Of a DNA stretch of 64,000 bases, positions 10,830-22,200 are shown piece after piece. Position 1 is the first letter of the stretch. Every line of letters starts with the position of its first letter. The notes beneath the pieces are model-generated. The model made no database searches. It was given only the letters and a program-made list of their open reading frames with translations, and was not told the DNA's origin. Location of the stretch: NCBI GenBank assembly GCA_029783825.1, contig JAREIK010017918.1, positions 744,001 through 808,000 of the forward strand. Reading direction: 5' to 3'. A program made the position numbers and the translations under genes. Source of the stretch: Sapria himalayana. Lineage: Eukaryota; Streptophyta; Magnoliopsida; Malpighiales; Rafflesiaceae.

Positions 10830-13776
10830 GTCATGTACAAATTATATATATCTCTGGTTCTTATTACACTTCCGAAATTATCAATCCACTATTTCTCTTT
10901 ATACTTCACACATTACTATCTATCTCAACATCTTTGTTCTTTATCATCAGCTGTCACTCAATTTTGATGGACTCATTGAACTACTCAAATGATTCAGCAC
11001 TTCCCATATTTTTAGTCTCCAATCTTTTTATTTTCTCTTCCAATATTATTATAATCCACTCCTTGAATTTGTCTTGGGCCAATAACTTTGTTTTCTTCTT
11101 CTTTTTGCTTTACATATTCTTCCTACTTGTTTATTTTCTACAAATTAGCCACCAAGGAACTATACATCAATTTTAGTTTTACTTTCAATCAAATATCAAC
11201 TTCCAACTTTATATTTTTTAGAAGGGTTAGAATTTCTTCCAAGTCTCCTCTCTATCTATCCATAGGAAAATCATATCCGAGTAGTGATTCTTCGTCAAAT
11301 TCCTTCTATAACTTCTATAAGACATTGAGAAAAATTTACACTTCTTTCCATAGGTATGTTAATTCTTATCCTTCGAGAACCAATTTCCTTTTCTTATCTC
11401 TTCCATACCCTCTCTTCATACCCATCAATTTCAGCGAGTGTATTCATGGATACATTTCATCTCTATCTTCAAAAATTTAGACTCTTTTGCCTCAACATAA
11501 TATCGTAATCAAAGAGGGATAAATGATATAACTTGAGAATTCTCCTCCTTAAAAGTTGAGAAATTTGACTTCTCTAATTCTTTTTTTCCCATTAATCTTG
11601 TAACCTCTCACCTAGACATAAAACAAAATCATCTTATCTTGTGTGATGGTGGATAGGCAGAGAGTTGGTTACAAAACAAAACACAAAAAATATAATCAAA
11701 TATTACTCTCTTTTATTTATTCTCCCCTCACTAAGCATCCCTAGGCACTTTTTGATAAAACTCTCTAATTACCATTACTATCCATCAATATCATAGCAAT
11801 TATCTTATAGTTTAGTTACATTTCAAGATTTTTAAGGCCATACCATCCACAACCTCATGTAATCCAAATATTAAATTAATAAAATCTCCATCAAAACTAA
11901 AATAAAGTCTCTATCAAAACTAAATTAATAAAGTCTCTATCAAAACTAAATTAATAAAGTCTCTATCTACAAGATTGGAATAAAACACTCTATATATCAT
12001 CATGTTCCCCTTCTCTAATTGGTTAAAATTTGTCCTAATTCCTTATTTCTATAATTTGGTGGAAAGGTGAGATGAGTTATGCAAATCCTTGTTCCCCCAC
12101 AAATATCTTCTTAACTAAGGTAGATGACATTCATTTTTCTTTTTCTATCAAAAATGTTAGTTTAATTGTCATGACGTGGGAGGAAGTCAAGACAACCAGT
12201 GGCTTATGTCGCTTCCCTTTAGTTTTATGACTCATCTTAATCTAATGTCTATTATCTTCTCATTCTAAGCTTCGAAATCAATGTATCATCATCCATTTTA
12301 GCTTCGATTTTCAAAAATAAGTGTTACATCAAGTTTCATTAGAAGTGGAAAAAAAAATTTGCAAAAAATTTGGATTAATACATTTTAAAGAGTTAGAATT
12401 TTAGTAATAGCTGACAATATATAGTTGCAACATTGCACGTGACAATGAATTTTTAAAAGGATAATCACGGTAGGGTTTGAGTGCCACGACTTCATTTGTC
12501 ATGTGAGAAAGTCACCGCTAATTTTGAGTCCTAAGACTTAGTTTGACTTGATAGAAAGTTATGGCTGAGTTTGGTGCAACGACTATTATTGGTGTATGTA
12601 CAAGTATTCGAGTGAATATATACATAAAAAAAATATTACAAATATTCAAGAACTAGCTTTCTTTTCTTATCTCCTTTAAGTTCTCTTTTCACCCCCACCA
12701 ATGTCTAGAGGGATATTCGTGAATACATTTTATCTATCTTCAAAAGTTGGGATTCCATCGGCTTGATATAATATCGTAATCAAAAAGGGATGAATGATAT
12801 AGCCTACGAATTCACCTCCATGAAAGTTGAGAATTGACTTCTACAATATTTTTCCTATATGGATCTGGTAACTTCCCACTAAGACATAAAATAAGATTGT
12901 CCTATTTTACATGTTGGTGGAGAGGTAGAGAGTAGGCTACAAAATAAAATAAAATAAAAAATATCATTAAATCTTGCTCTCTTTTGTTAATTCTCTCCAC
13001 ACTAAGTATTCCTAGGCACTTTTAAATGAAACTCTCTAATTACCCTTACCATCCATTAATATCTTGGTGATTGTCTTATAATTTGATTGCATTTTCACGA
13101 TTTTGATGATCATGTTATCAACAATCTCATGTAATCCAAAGAACTAAATTAAAAAAGTCATTATCAAAATGTATCCAAACTCTTTGTACGTAACATTGCT
13201 TGCTCCAAGATTGGAGTAAAACTCTATAATGATCACTATATTGTCTCTCTCCATGTGAGTGCAAATTTTATCCAAATTTCTCAATTTTATTGTCTGCTAG
13301 AAAGATAGAAATCTACGAATTCTCACTCCCACACAAAGCTCTTCTTAGCGAGGGTAGATATCATCCATTTTTTTTCTCTTACTGTAAAAAAAGTTAGTCA
13401 GGGTGCCACAAATTGGGAGGAAGTCTCAACTGCGAGTGACTTATGTTGCTTCCCTTTAACCTTATAACTTGTTTCAATCTTTTCTCTTTTCACTCTAAGC
13501 TTTGAAATTAATGATTCATCCTCTATTTTAACTATGATTTTCTAAAATAGGTGTTGTAGTAAATAATATTAGAAATGGAGAGAAAAAAAAGATTTTTCAT
13601 GAAAAATTAAGATTAGTATATTTTATAAGGTTAGGGTTTTAGCCATGATAGACAAAATATAACCGCAACTTTGCACGTGATCATGACTTTTTTTAAAGGA
13701 TAGCCTTGACAAGATTTTAGTGTCATGACTTCATTTATCGTGTGCGAAAATCATGAGTAGTTTTGAGTATCATGAC
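10830..13776 (-). repeat. tandem units 1 and 2 (period about 1.2-1.3 kb) of a retroelement-borne ORF
   Basis: Unit 1 (about 11340-12600) and unit 2 (12600 onward, resuming at 16842) are diverged direct repeats. Shared landmarks are GGGAGGAAGTC followed by TTGCTTCCCTTT (12170; 13410; 17680), CTCTCTAATTACC...CCATC (about 11755; 13030; 17320), and the unit end TTTGAGTGAATATATAC. On the minus strand the units give degenerate protein such as VRGYKINxGK...IIHPFLITILYQAxGIPTFEDR. This resembles the 'putative plant transposon protein' ORF carried by some plant retroelements (family recalled, not searched). Many stops are present. Positions 10830-11340 are related upstream sequence without a clear assignment. 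Confidence 0.55.
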
Positions 13777-14984
13777 TTAGGGGGTGTTTATTTTTTTTTG
13801 CTTAATGCTTAATAAAACTTTTTTTGAATTTAATGCTAAATGATACTTAATAGCATTAAGTATTAAGTTGTTTGTTTTTTTTAATATTTTATTTCTATAA
13901 GAATTAAGTTGTTTGTTTATTACATATTAAAAATTAACAACTTAACAGCTTAATATATTAATAAATTTTAACTACAATATATTCAAATATCTAAAGATAT
14001 TATATTTAATCTTAATATTTAATCCTATTTCATAACCATTATAAAGGCTAAAAACACAAACACTAATTAAATTTAAAATATTTTAATTCAAATGCATATT
14101 CATATATATTTAAAGAAAAACATTAAAATTTTATACTCAAATAATTTTTATTCAATTGACACTTTAGATATTTTTGTTTTGTCATATAAATTTGTGTATT
14201 GAGTATTTGTTTATGTTAATTTTTCAGATGAAGAATCATACAAGTGAAAAATATTATAATGAGCATTACTTATAATTCATTATAGATATCCTCTAATTAT
14301 TATTATTGCATTTGTCTGTGTATTTTTTTTATTTATATGGATTAGAATGTGATATTTCTGCATAATAATAATTTGGAAGAAATTATTTTTGCGCGATGTT
14401 ATTATACTCATGCAATGCTTGATGGGTATGTCTCTTATCTGAATGATGATGCACATGTCCAAAGACAATTTACTTGTAAAAACTAGAAAGGAACATGCTG
14501 GCTAAGGTATCAAAATTAAAAACATCTAATTAAAATTACAGAGATAGAAAAACAAAATGAAGAAGAATTTATGCTGCTAGAGCATTTTAACCTAGAGATA
14601 GAAATAAAAAATGGAGAATAATTTACCTGTAGATATTTGAACATTTGAGAGAGTCATGAAAACTAAAGGCAAGTAAGCTGAAGGATTAGGGACTGAGTCG
14701 GGTAGCTCCATTGTGTTTCAGTCAAAAAAATGGAGTGATATGAGATAACATTTTCGAACAGAAAGGGAGAGAATATTTTTTGTTTACGAACGGGAACTTG
14801 AAAAATGCTGGATCGAGCATTTTTTGATCCAACATTTTTCGAATGGTTTTTTCTGAATAGAAAAAACTAAAAATATTACTTAATGGTTTACGCATTTTAA
14901 AAATAATTTTGAGTGAAAAGCTTTAAAAAAAATATTACAACTTCCAGCTTAATGCTGAAACTGATTTGTTTTCCGCGTTAATGC
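13777..14984. mobile_element. AT-rich non-autonomous element with T-rich terminus
   Basis: This is an insertion in tandem unit 2. It begins GGGGGTGTTTATTTTTTTTT followed by GCTTAATGCTTAATA. Near 14940-14985 the complementary theme returns (AGCTTAATGCTGAAAC, TGTTTTCCGCGTTAATGC). The starting motif is typical of non-autonomous plant DNA transposons. The right end was lost where the 11-bp satellite begins, so no target duplication can be given. Confidence 0.55.
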
Positions 14985-15399
14985 TGAAGCGCGCCTGAAG
15001 CGCGCCTGAAGCGCGCCTGAAGCGCGCCTGAAGCGCGCCTGAAGCGCGCCTGAAGCGCGCCTGAAGCGCGCCTGAAGCGCGCCTGAAGCGCGCCTGAAGC
15101 GCGCCTGAAGCGCGCCTGAAGCGCGCCTGAAGCGCGCCTGAAGCGCGCCTGAAGCGCGCCTGAAGCGCGCCTGAAGCGCGCCTGAAGCGCGCCTGAAGCG
15201 CGCCTGAAGCGCGCCTGAAGCGCGCCTGAAGCGCGCCTGAAGCGCGCCTGAAGCGCGCCTGAAGCGCGCCTGAAGCGCGCCTGAAGCGCGCCTGAAGCGC
15301 GCCTGAAGCGCGCCTGAAGCGCGCCTGAAGAGCGCCTGAAGCGCGCCTGAAGCGCGCCTGAAGCGCGCCTGAAGCGCGCCTGAAGCGCGCCTGAAGCGT
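14985..15399 (+). repeat. 11-bp satellite (cgcgcctgaag)n, about 37 copies
   Basis: The array is nearly perfect, with one clear C-to-A variant near 15329. The last unit reads gcgtgcctaaag and runs straight into GCTCAGGCGCC. That matches the subterminal sequence of the intact sister copy (complement of about 59065-59106), so the unit derives from that element's subterminal motif. Confidence 0.95.
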
Positions 15400-15510
15400 G
15401 CCTAAAGCTCAGGCGCCACCACTCCTAGAAAAAACGCCTCGCTTCAGGCGAGGCGCAGCGGTTGAGGCGCAGCGGGCAAGGAAGCATGGACACGACACGG
15501 ATACGTGTCC

Positions 15511-15568
15511 GATACGCCACGTGGCGTATCATTGATAAATCCGTATTCGATACGCCACGTGGCGTATC
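15511..15568. promoter_or_regulatory. two perfect 20-bp palindromes with CACGTG core
   Basis: GATACGCCACGTGGCGTATC occurs at 15511-15530 and 15549-15568. The sister element has it at 58956-58975, and with one mismatch at 58918-58937. The centre is a G-box (CACGTG), but conservation inside a transposon suggests a transposase or structural site more than a host regulatory site. Confidence 0.6.
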
Positions 15569-15612
15569 AGACGGTGGCGTATCGGACGTCTAGTAGACGG
15601 CAGAGGGTAGAG

Positions 15613-15958
15613 GGCAAGCTCGAATTGAGGGGGGGGGGTAGGGGGCGAGCGCGAATTGAGGGGGTAGGTAGGGGGCGAGCACGAATTGAGGGGGGAGACA
15701 ATGGGCGGGTGCGAATTGAGGGGGGGAGGCAGGGGACAGGCACAGATTGAGGGGGAGGCAGGCGGGCAGGAATTGAGGGGGAGGCGGGCGGGAATTGAGG
15801 GGGAGGAGGCAGGCGAACGGAAATTGAGGGAGAGGAGGCAGGGGGCGGGCGGGAATTGAGAGGAAGGCAGGCGGGTGGGAATTGAGAGATGAGACAGGCA
15901 GACGAGAATTGAGGGGGAAGACAGGCGGATGGGAATTGAGGGGGAATGCAGGCGGGCG
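15613..15958 (+). repeat. G-rich minisatellite (aattgaggggg-ggcaggcggg)n
   Basis: About a dozen units of roughly 25-32 bp, each with AATTGAG followed by a G run and GGCAGGCGGG-type sequence. Runs of four or more G give quadruplex potential on this strand. The complementary C-rich version lies at 58555-58850 in the inverted copy. Confidence 0.85.
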
Positions 15959-16295
15959 ATAAAATAAAATAAAATATTTTAATAAAATAAAATATTTTTA
16001 TTTTATAAAATAAACAAATATATTTTTATATAATATAAGATAATTTTAAAATATTATCTTATAAAATAAAATAATTATAAATATTATCTTATAAAATAAA
16101 ATAAAATACAATATTTTTATTTTATAAAATAAAAATATATTTATTTATTTTATAAACTAAAATATTTTAATTTAATTTATTTTATTATATAAAATACCTA
16201 ATATTTATAAAAAAAATAATTTTTATTTTTAATTTTATTTTTTTTATCATGACGTATCCTAGCCGTATCCGTATCTTAGTTTTTTAGAATTTGCC

Positions 16296-16558
16296 GTGTC
16301 CCCGTATCCTGCCATGTCGTATCCCCGTGTTCGTGTCCGTGTCCGTGCTAAACCAAGCAAAACACAAACACCAACACCAAAACCAAAGTCAAAACCATCT
16401 AACTCTAAACATACTCCTACTCTTGCTTTGATTGATGAAGATGAAGAGATGATCTATTCATCGGGAGAGGAAGATGAAGAAGAGGGAGAATAGAAGATTG
16501 ATGATGAGGATGATATCGATGAAGACTTTCTTGATTTAGATTTAGATGTAGATACATG
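16296..16558 (+). pseudogene. remnant of an acidic transposase C-terminus in the GC-rich element
   Basis: The plus frame reads a Ser/Thr/Pro/Lys-rich stretch (PSKTQTPTPKPKSKPS), then TLALIDEDEEMIYSSGEED and EDEEEGE, a TAG at 16491-16493, then KIDDEDDIDEDFLDLDLDVD and a stop. A long Asp/Glu tail ending FLDLDLD resembles the acidic C-terminus of some hAT transposases. I infer this is what is left of the autonomous parent's gene. The sister copy at 58 kb has lost it. Confidence 0.5.
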
Positions 16559-16841
16559 AGTATTTATTTTGTTTTAGAACTTTGAATGTTTATTATTTTG
16601 TTTTGAAACTTTGAATGTTTGAATGATGAGAGCATTATTAATATTTGATTTTTATCTTTGATATTCTTTAGTTTATTATTAGATGAAAATTAAAGACTAT
16701 ATTTAGTAAAATATATAATTTTTATGTGTATTAGGCTGGGGGCACCTCAAATAAAAAAGCCCACGCCTCAAGTGCGCCTTGCGCCTTAAGGCCCCAAAAG
16801 GCTTTTGCGCCTCCGTGTGCCTTGCGCCTTAAATAACTATG

Positions 16842-18140
16842 GATTGACTTGATAGAAAGTCATGCTGGATTTGAGTAAAATAATTCTCGTTAGTGTATGT
16901 GCAAATATTTGAGTGAATGTATACGAAAAAAAAAATATTACAAGTGTTTGAGTACCAACTTCCTCTTTTAATCTCCTTTAAACCCTTTTTCACACCCACT
17001 AATGTCAAGGGAACATTTGTGGACACATTTCATTTATATTTTAAAAAGTCGAGACTCCTTTGGTTCGGCATAACATTGTAATCAAAAAGAGATGAATAAT
17101 ATGACCAAAGAATTTCCATCATTGAAAGTTAAATTAATTTCTTCATTCCCCACATTAATCTTGTAACCTCTTACCGAGCATGGAGCAAGATCACCCTATC
17201 TTGCTTGATGATGGAGAGGTAGATAGTTGACTGCAAAATTGAGCATAAAAAATACAACTAACCTTTGCTCTTTTTTGTGAATTCTCTCCTCACTAAGTAT
17301 CATTTGTAGATTTAGATGAAATTTTCTAACTACTCTTACCATTCACCAATGTTTTAGCAATTGTCTTGTAATTTAGTTATATTTTTAGGATTTTGAAGGC
17401 AATACCATCCACAATCCCATACAATCAAAACACTAATTTCTCATATATAACATTGCTTATCTTGAATGTTTTTAAGATTGAAGTAAAATTTATTAACAAT
17501 CATCACATTACACCTCTCCATGTGAGTACAAAATTTATCCTAATTTCTCAATTCTATCAGGTGTTGGAAATGTGGGATAACTTCAATGAATCATCGCTCA
17601 CCTACAAAGCACTTCTTAGCTAGCATATATGTCATATATTTTTTTCTTTTCTGTAAAAAATGTCAGTTTGGCTGTCGTGACTTGGGAGAAAGTCTCGACA
17701 ACAATTGACTTCTATTGCTTCCCTTTATTAATGTATGACTCATTTTTGTCTTCTCTTGCACTAAGCTTTAAAATCAATATTTCATTCTCCATTCTAGCTT
17801 TGATTTTCAAGAAAATGTGTTGCAGCAAATTTTGTCAAAAATGAAAAAAAAATGAAAATTTTTCATAAAAAATTAGAATTAAAACATTTTATAGGGTTAG
17901 GATTTTAATTACAGCTAACAAAAAATAGTTAACTCTGTGAATTATGGATTACCACAATTTTTCTTTTAAATGGATAATTGCAATAGTGTTTAAATATCAC
18001 TACTTTATTTGTATTGAAAGATAGTCGTGACTAGTTTTGAGTGCCGCTTCTTCATTTAACTTGATAAAAAGCCAAGGTTGTGTTTGAGTGTCATGACTTT
18101 TGTTAGCGTATGTACAAGTGTTTGAGTGAATATGTAAAAA
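16842..18140 (-). repeat. end of tandem unit 2 and tandem unit 3
   Basis: Unit 2 resumes at 16842 (GATTGACTTGATAGAAAGTC, equal to 12535-12560 in unit 1) and ends near 16905. Unit 3 runs about 16905-18140 and ends with the same TTTGAGTGAATAT motif. Minus-strand translation gives VxxFYFNLKNIQDK and VRGYKINVGNEEINLTF fragments, consistent with units 1 and 2. Confidence 0.55.
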
Positions 18141-18179
18141 AAATATTACAATATACTATAAAATATTAAGTCTTAAGCT

Positions 18180-19300
18180 GTCCCACAACCAATACTATAT
18201 TTAAAGTTTTTAGCTAGACCAAATTCTCAACCTCCATGTCCATCAATAACTCTAATTTTATGGATATGCACTTATTTGAATTCGTCTCAATATTGCTTAA
18301 TAATTCTTCTTATTCATCGAAATTACATATCCATTTACATTATTCTTAAAAAAAAATTATATTCTTCGCCTTCATCAATAGTGCTAATTTTCTAAGTTAA
18401 TTCTCAATAATATTCATTACTTCATGTATTTTAGCCTTATTTTTTATCGTTCCATCTGGTTCTCCTACAAATTGTCTCTTTTTGTCTCCGTGAGTAATAC
18501 AAGAACATTATCTTCTCATTTTGAATTTTCTACTCACTTTGAGTGGTTGTAATTGGAACTAAATGCTCTTTGTATGTAGTATCCCATTGAATTACTCCAA
18601 AAAATTTTTGAAATTATCGCATATTTTGTTCCACTTTCTCAAAATTTTCATATGAAAGACTTTTTTAATTTCTCATCTTAGGATGATAGTGTATGCGAAT
18701 ATAGTTATTTGATTAGAATATTTATTCTCTGCCCTGAAAAATATTGACATCTTCTCCTTGAAACACGAGGTCGAAATTAATTATTTTTTATTGTTGCAGA
18801 ATGATCATTTCTCTCACACTAAGTCTTTTGTTATTTTAGACTCCGAATTTATTAAAGAATATGTCAAATTTAGCCTTTATTGTCATTAATCTATCAAACT
18901 CTAATACATCTTCTTGCTTTATTCTCAATGCTCTTTCATTTGGTAGTTGGTAGTTATTCTTAACGAACTCTTCCAATAGGAAATGAGTTTCCTTATGTGA
19001 CTTATACATGATAAAACTACTTAAAAATACATTAACTATGCACCTCATCATATAATTCAATATATTATAAAAGATTTGAGTTTGAAACTATAATTTAAAT
19101 TTATATTGTGAGTACTTTCTTATTAAATCTTTAAATTAGTCCAAAATATCATATAATATTTCATGCTCCCCCTGTCAGAATTGATATATTTCTTCCTAGT
19201 TAAAAGGTAACTAGAGGAGAGATTGTTGAACACGTCATTGAGAACTTGGTGACTTATCCATGAAATATTTCATATAAATTCTTTCCAAATCTGTGTGGAA
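18180..19300 (-). pseudogene. Ty3/Gypsy gag remnant
   Basis: Minus-strand protein reads, with stops and frameshifts: INSxRxGSMKYY near 19175; ILNYMMRCIVNVFL with SHKETHFLLEEFVKNNYQLP (18870-19060); then ALRIKQEDVLEFDRLM and KFDIFFNKFG. This is the pattern of plant Gypsy gag (yNgL-YMTRQMID..., EEAYxLLEEMAxNNYQWPxER, followed by a coiled-coil linker). Further gag text is readable to about 18300. No pol accompanies it, and the tandem units follow downstream on the same strand. Confidence 0.7.
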
Positions 19301-19850
19301 CAAACGTGACACCATGCAGTGTTGGGCATGACACAAGAGGCTTATAGTGCCAACGCAGTAACCAGGCTGGCATCCTAGTACGACAAGGTTGGTCCACAAA
19401 TTGCAGGGCCGTGTTGGGCCATGCTAGCCCTGGAGCAAGCCATGCTATTCAAGCCGATTCATGTTAGTACACTCTAGTTTTTAAAAAACACCCAATTGTG
19501 ACTGGCCACGTATGTGATATCAAGCTTACATGCCCATTTAAAAAAATTGCCCAATTGTGACTAGCCACATACGCGGTATTGAGCTTGCATGGCCATTTAA
19601 AAAAACTACACTATAGCCAATCCCCAGGTCGACCGATGATGCCACTATGCAAGGCACACGAGTCATTCCTAGCTTGACACGAGGCATGACTCACACCAAC
19701 CCAACACGACATAAGTTGTAGCATGGGCTGGCATTGTCCAGGACTAGGCACGATGTTGGACTAAGATGTGGTGGGCCAAGCAAGACTGAACTGTGTCGGC
19801 TGGTGCCATGGCCGGGATGCCCAGCTCGGTTGATGTCGATATCTCTAGAA
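19301..19850. mobile_element. degenerate GC-richer element, probable old non-autonomous hAT
   Basis: The composition rises sharply relative to the flanks, with GGCATGAC/GGGCCATGC words like the other hATs. Two internal repeats of about 64 bp lie at about 19475-19605 (CCCAATTGTGACTGGCCACG type). The right end GATGTCGATATCTCTA is a decayed version of the family terminus. The left terminus and target duplication are not recognisable. Confidence 0.5.
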
Positions 19851-21760
19851 AAATTCAAATACTTTCTTATTATAAATATAACTTATTTTATAAATGATAT
19901 CATCTTATCATAAAAGATATGCATGCTTTATATTTTTATAGATGTTAGACTTTTGTGTTGTGTTCCAACAAATATTTTTATTGGTTCAAAAACTAATTTT
20001 ACTTCTAATGTGACCCTTCAAGTTGATTCTACTACATACAAGAGATATAAATAAAATATTAATTATTTGATCATGATTAACCCAAATATAATATATATAA
20101 TCAACATAATTAATTATTTGTTAAATTCTCTTTAACAAATTCATCTTGATACAACTCTACTCATATTTATACATTACATAACATCATTAGTTGACCTTTA
20201 ATTTATTTATGTTTGATTATATTTTTCTAAAATGTGACCTAAAATTTAATAGAAGACAAATCTAGATGAGAAGATATATCATCCTTAGTTGAGTTTGATA
20301 ACGAGGTTCACTTAGAAGTTTGATATAAATTATTATTTTACTTTCTTTTCAACAACTAAAATTACCTCAATATAAATGTTTATTTCACTAACAACATCAC
20401 ACATATAAAAAATACACATACACTAGTTAAACTATTAGGTATATATCGAGCAATCATAAGCATTTTAAGTAACATAGTTAGAGATAACTTATCAATTATG
20501 AGATACATTATACGACATAAAAAAAATCATCAAGATCCTAATTTATGATATTTTCAGATGAAGTCATCTCATTTGTGTTATATAGGTGTGTTATAATTTT
20601 GTTTCTAATTTTTAAGATCCTTGACAAAAGAATAATTTTACTTGCAAATTATATTTTAGTTATGAGAGATGGTAAGTTGGATAATAAATCGCCTAACTCA
20701 AAGAGTATATTTAGTCATAGTTTTAGTTGAAAAATCTTAAGAGACTTAAATATTTCCTTGATATAGATATGACTTGTTCCAAAAAAAATATTATCTCGTC
20801 ACATAAGAGATACATGCTTGATATTTTTACTGTGGTTGAACTTTTAGGTTATGCTCTAGCAGATACTCCCATTAATCTAGATATTAATTTTATTTTTAAC
20901 ACAAATCATCCAATTGATTTTATAACTTACAAAATAATCATAAGAAAAATTAACTATTTGATTATTATAAAATTAGACATTATATATGTTTTTAATATAA
21001 TTAGTAGTTTTAAAAATTCTCTTTAACATATTCACTTGAACATACCTCTTTGCATAACAAGGTACGTGAAGAAGTCTTTGAATTATTAAAATATTTACAA
21101 TTAGCAAAGTAATTAGATAGGAGTTGGGTACCAACTTACACCAAGAGAAAGTCTATGACACGTTAGTGTGTTCTTCTTGGAGGTAATTTTATCACTTAAA
21201 AAAAATAAGTAAATGATTATTTCAAAAGATATATTCAAGATATAATTTAGAGCGATGACAATAGTCATCTAACAAAATAATACAGATTCACCACCTACTC
21301 GAGAAAATTTGAGTATCCAATTTAAACTCATATTATTTTTACTATAACAATCAAATAACAAGACATAACTTTTAATCTGATGGCTTACAAGTAGACAAAG
21401 CAAAAAGATAAATTATTTCTTATTCAAGAAAAAAATTCAGGATGACATTATCACTATAACATATATTCAAATAGCAAATTAACTAGTATATATCTTGATG
21501 AAAAACCCAAAGAGATCATAACTTATCTTTATACTGAAGCTTGGTGTTCTAGACCTTTATGCAACAACTTGAGTGGGGTTATTAGAGTTTATAGGCTTAC
21601 CATTTCCATTTACTTTTTAGTTTTTTTTTTAAATTATATTTTTGCTGAGTACTCAACCTGTGAGCTGCTATAATCAACTTTGCGCATTATATAATGACTT
21701 TTTGTGTTTAGTTGAATATTTTTTGAGTATATTTTGTGGCATTGAGTTTTACAATAATAT
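19851..21760 (+). pseudogene. Copia pol remnant (RT repeated twice, RNase H) and 3' LTR piece
   Basis: Two successive copies of the Copia RT C-terminal region are readable. The first is 19851-20110 (KFKYFLIINIT..., INYLIMINPNIIYII). The second is 20727-21025 (LKYFLDIDMTCSKKNIISSH, YMLDIFTVVELLGYALADTP, then INYLIIIKLDIIYVF). RNase H follows in broken frames to about 21575 (ITYIQ, TKLGVLDLYAT-like). Positions 21636-21760 carry the LTR motif CGCATTATATAATGAC shared with 2650 and 3640. All frames are broken. Confidence 0.7.
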
Positions 21761-21923
21761 TTTTTTAACATACATATACATTTATAATGGATAATTTTAT
21801 GTTTTAGCAGTATAATATATATTCTGTAAGAGCTGTGTCTAATACATGGGCTCACATCTCCACCCACTTCTATCCCTAAGAAAGACACTAAAATAATATG
21901 CACACAAACATTCTGAAACATAC

Positions 21924-22200
21924 CTGAGTAGAAATTGCTTTAGCAAGTTGAGTGGGTATGTCTCTTACACTCGAGAAGACACTCAGTTGACTGATAACAG
22001 AACCTGATAGAACATTAACAAAGAAAACATTCCATATGGTGAAATATAGTATTTTCAAACAAGCACTCTTCTTCCTTCCACTTCTAGATACAGGTCCCTC
22101 AATTGATGAAAACAGCATCATGGTTGGTGGCACAGTATATAGAAACAACATCAAGATCACACTTGGTAAATAACCTGTCACCAGATGGCTCATAAAGTTC
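21924..22200 (-). CDS. OSCA: OSCA/CSC1-like channel, exon B (TM4-TM5)
   Basis: The 277-bp exon is preceded by a TTTCCCTTCAG acceptor and followed by a CAG|GTATGT donor. One base completes the split Lys codon, then 92 codons follow. Family blocks are VTGYLPSVILMLFLYTVPP, MMLFSSIEGPVSRSGRKKSAC, KILYFTIWNVFFVNVLSGS and FSSVRDIPTQLAKAISTQ. These are two transmembrane helices separated by the conserved basic SRSGRKKSAC loop, a hallmark of plant CSC1-like proteins. It joins in phase to exon A (upstream, 32.2 kb away) and exon C (downstream, 19.5 kb away). The frame is open, so I infer a functional gene. The ORF continues past both splice sites, but the extra residues do not match the family. Confidence 0.94.

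Larger units (their letters stand above)
14985..16841 (+). mobile_element. GC-rich hAT-like element, copy 1 (left end replaced by satellite)
   Basis: This is the same element as 57958-59116, in opposite orientation. Shared blocks are GGCGCCACCACTCC, the double GATACGCCACGTGGCGTATC palindrome, the aattgaggggg minisatellite, the TTATAAAATAAAAT stretch, TTTAGTAAAATATATAATTT, and the right end GCCTTAAATAACTATG. The likely right target duplication is gattgact at 16842-16849, where unit 2 of the tandem repeat resumes. The left terminus is missing; an 11-bp array stands in its place. This copy keeps about 300 bp (about 16250-16560) that the other copy lacks. Confidence 0.8.
2401..21923 (-). other. 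giant OSCA intron B-C, 19,523 bp
   Basis: The donor is CAG|GTATGT at 21923 and the acceptor is TCTTCAG at 2401; the phase is 0 on both sides. The intron is filled with retroelement fragments on both strands, a dead hAT with two nested hATs, the three-unit tandem repeat, the GC-rich element with the 11-bp satellite, and Gypsy and Copia remnants. Confidence 0.85.

Noticed and set aside
11088..11480. 130-codon plus frame rich in Ser/Phe/Tyr
   Set aside because: No family pattern; the minus strand of the same region carries retroelement-like coding traces.
14280..14468. 62-codon minus-strand frame inside the T-rich element
   Set aside because: No recognisable domain; low-complexity Ile/Asn-rich composition in AT-rich DNA.
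14985..15399. Could the regular array be a CRISPR?
   Set aside because: Units are 11 bp with no spacers, and the genome is a plant nucleus. It is a tandem satellite.
15505..15750. 81-codon plus frame, and its partner at 58793-58981, starting MSDTPRGVSLINP
   Set aside because: The frame is shared by both element copies but consists of the CACGTG palindromes and G-rich minisatellite (RARIEGGGRG repeats). No evidence of translation; better explained as repeats.
17393..17844. Two plus-strand frames of 76 and 71 codons
   Set aside because: Antisense shadows of the tandem unit, whose recognisable protein similarity is on the minus strand.
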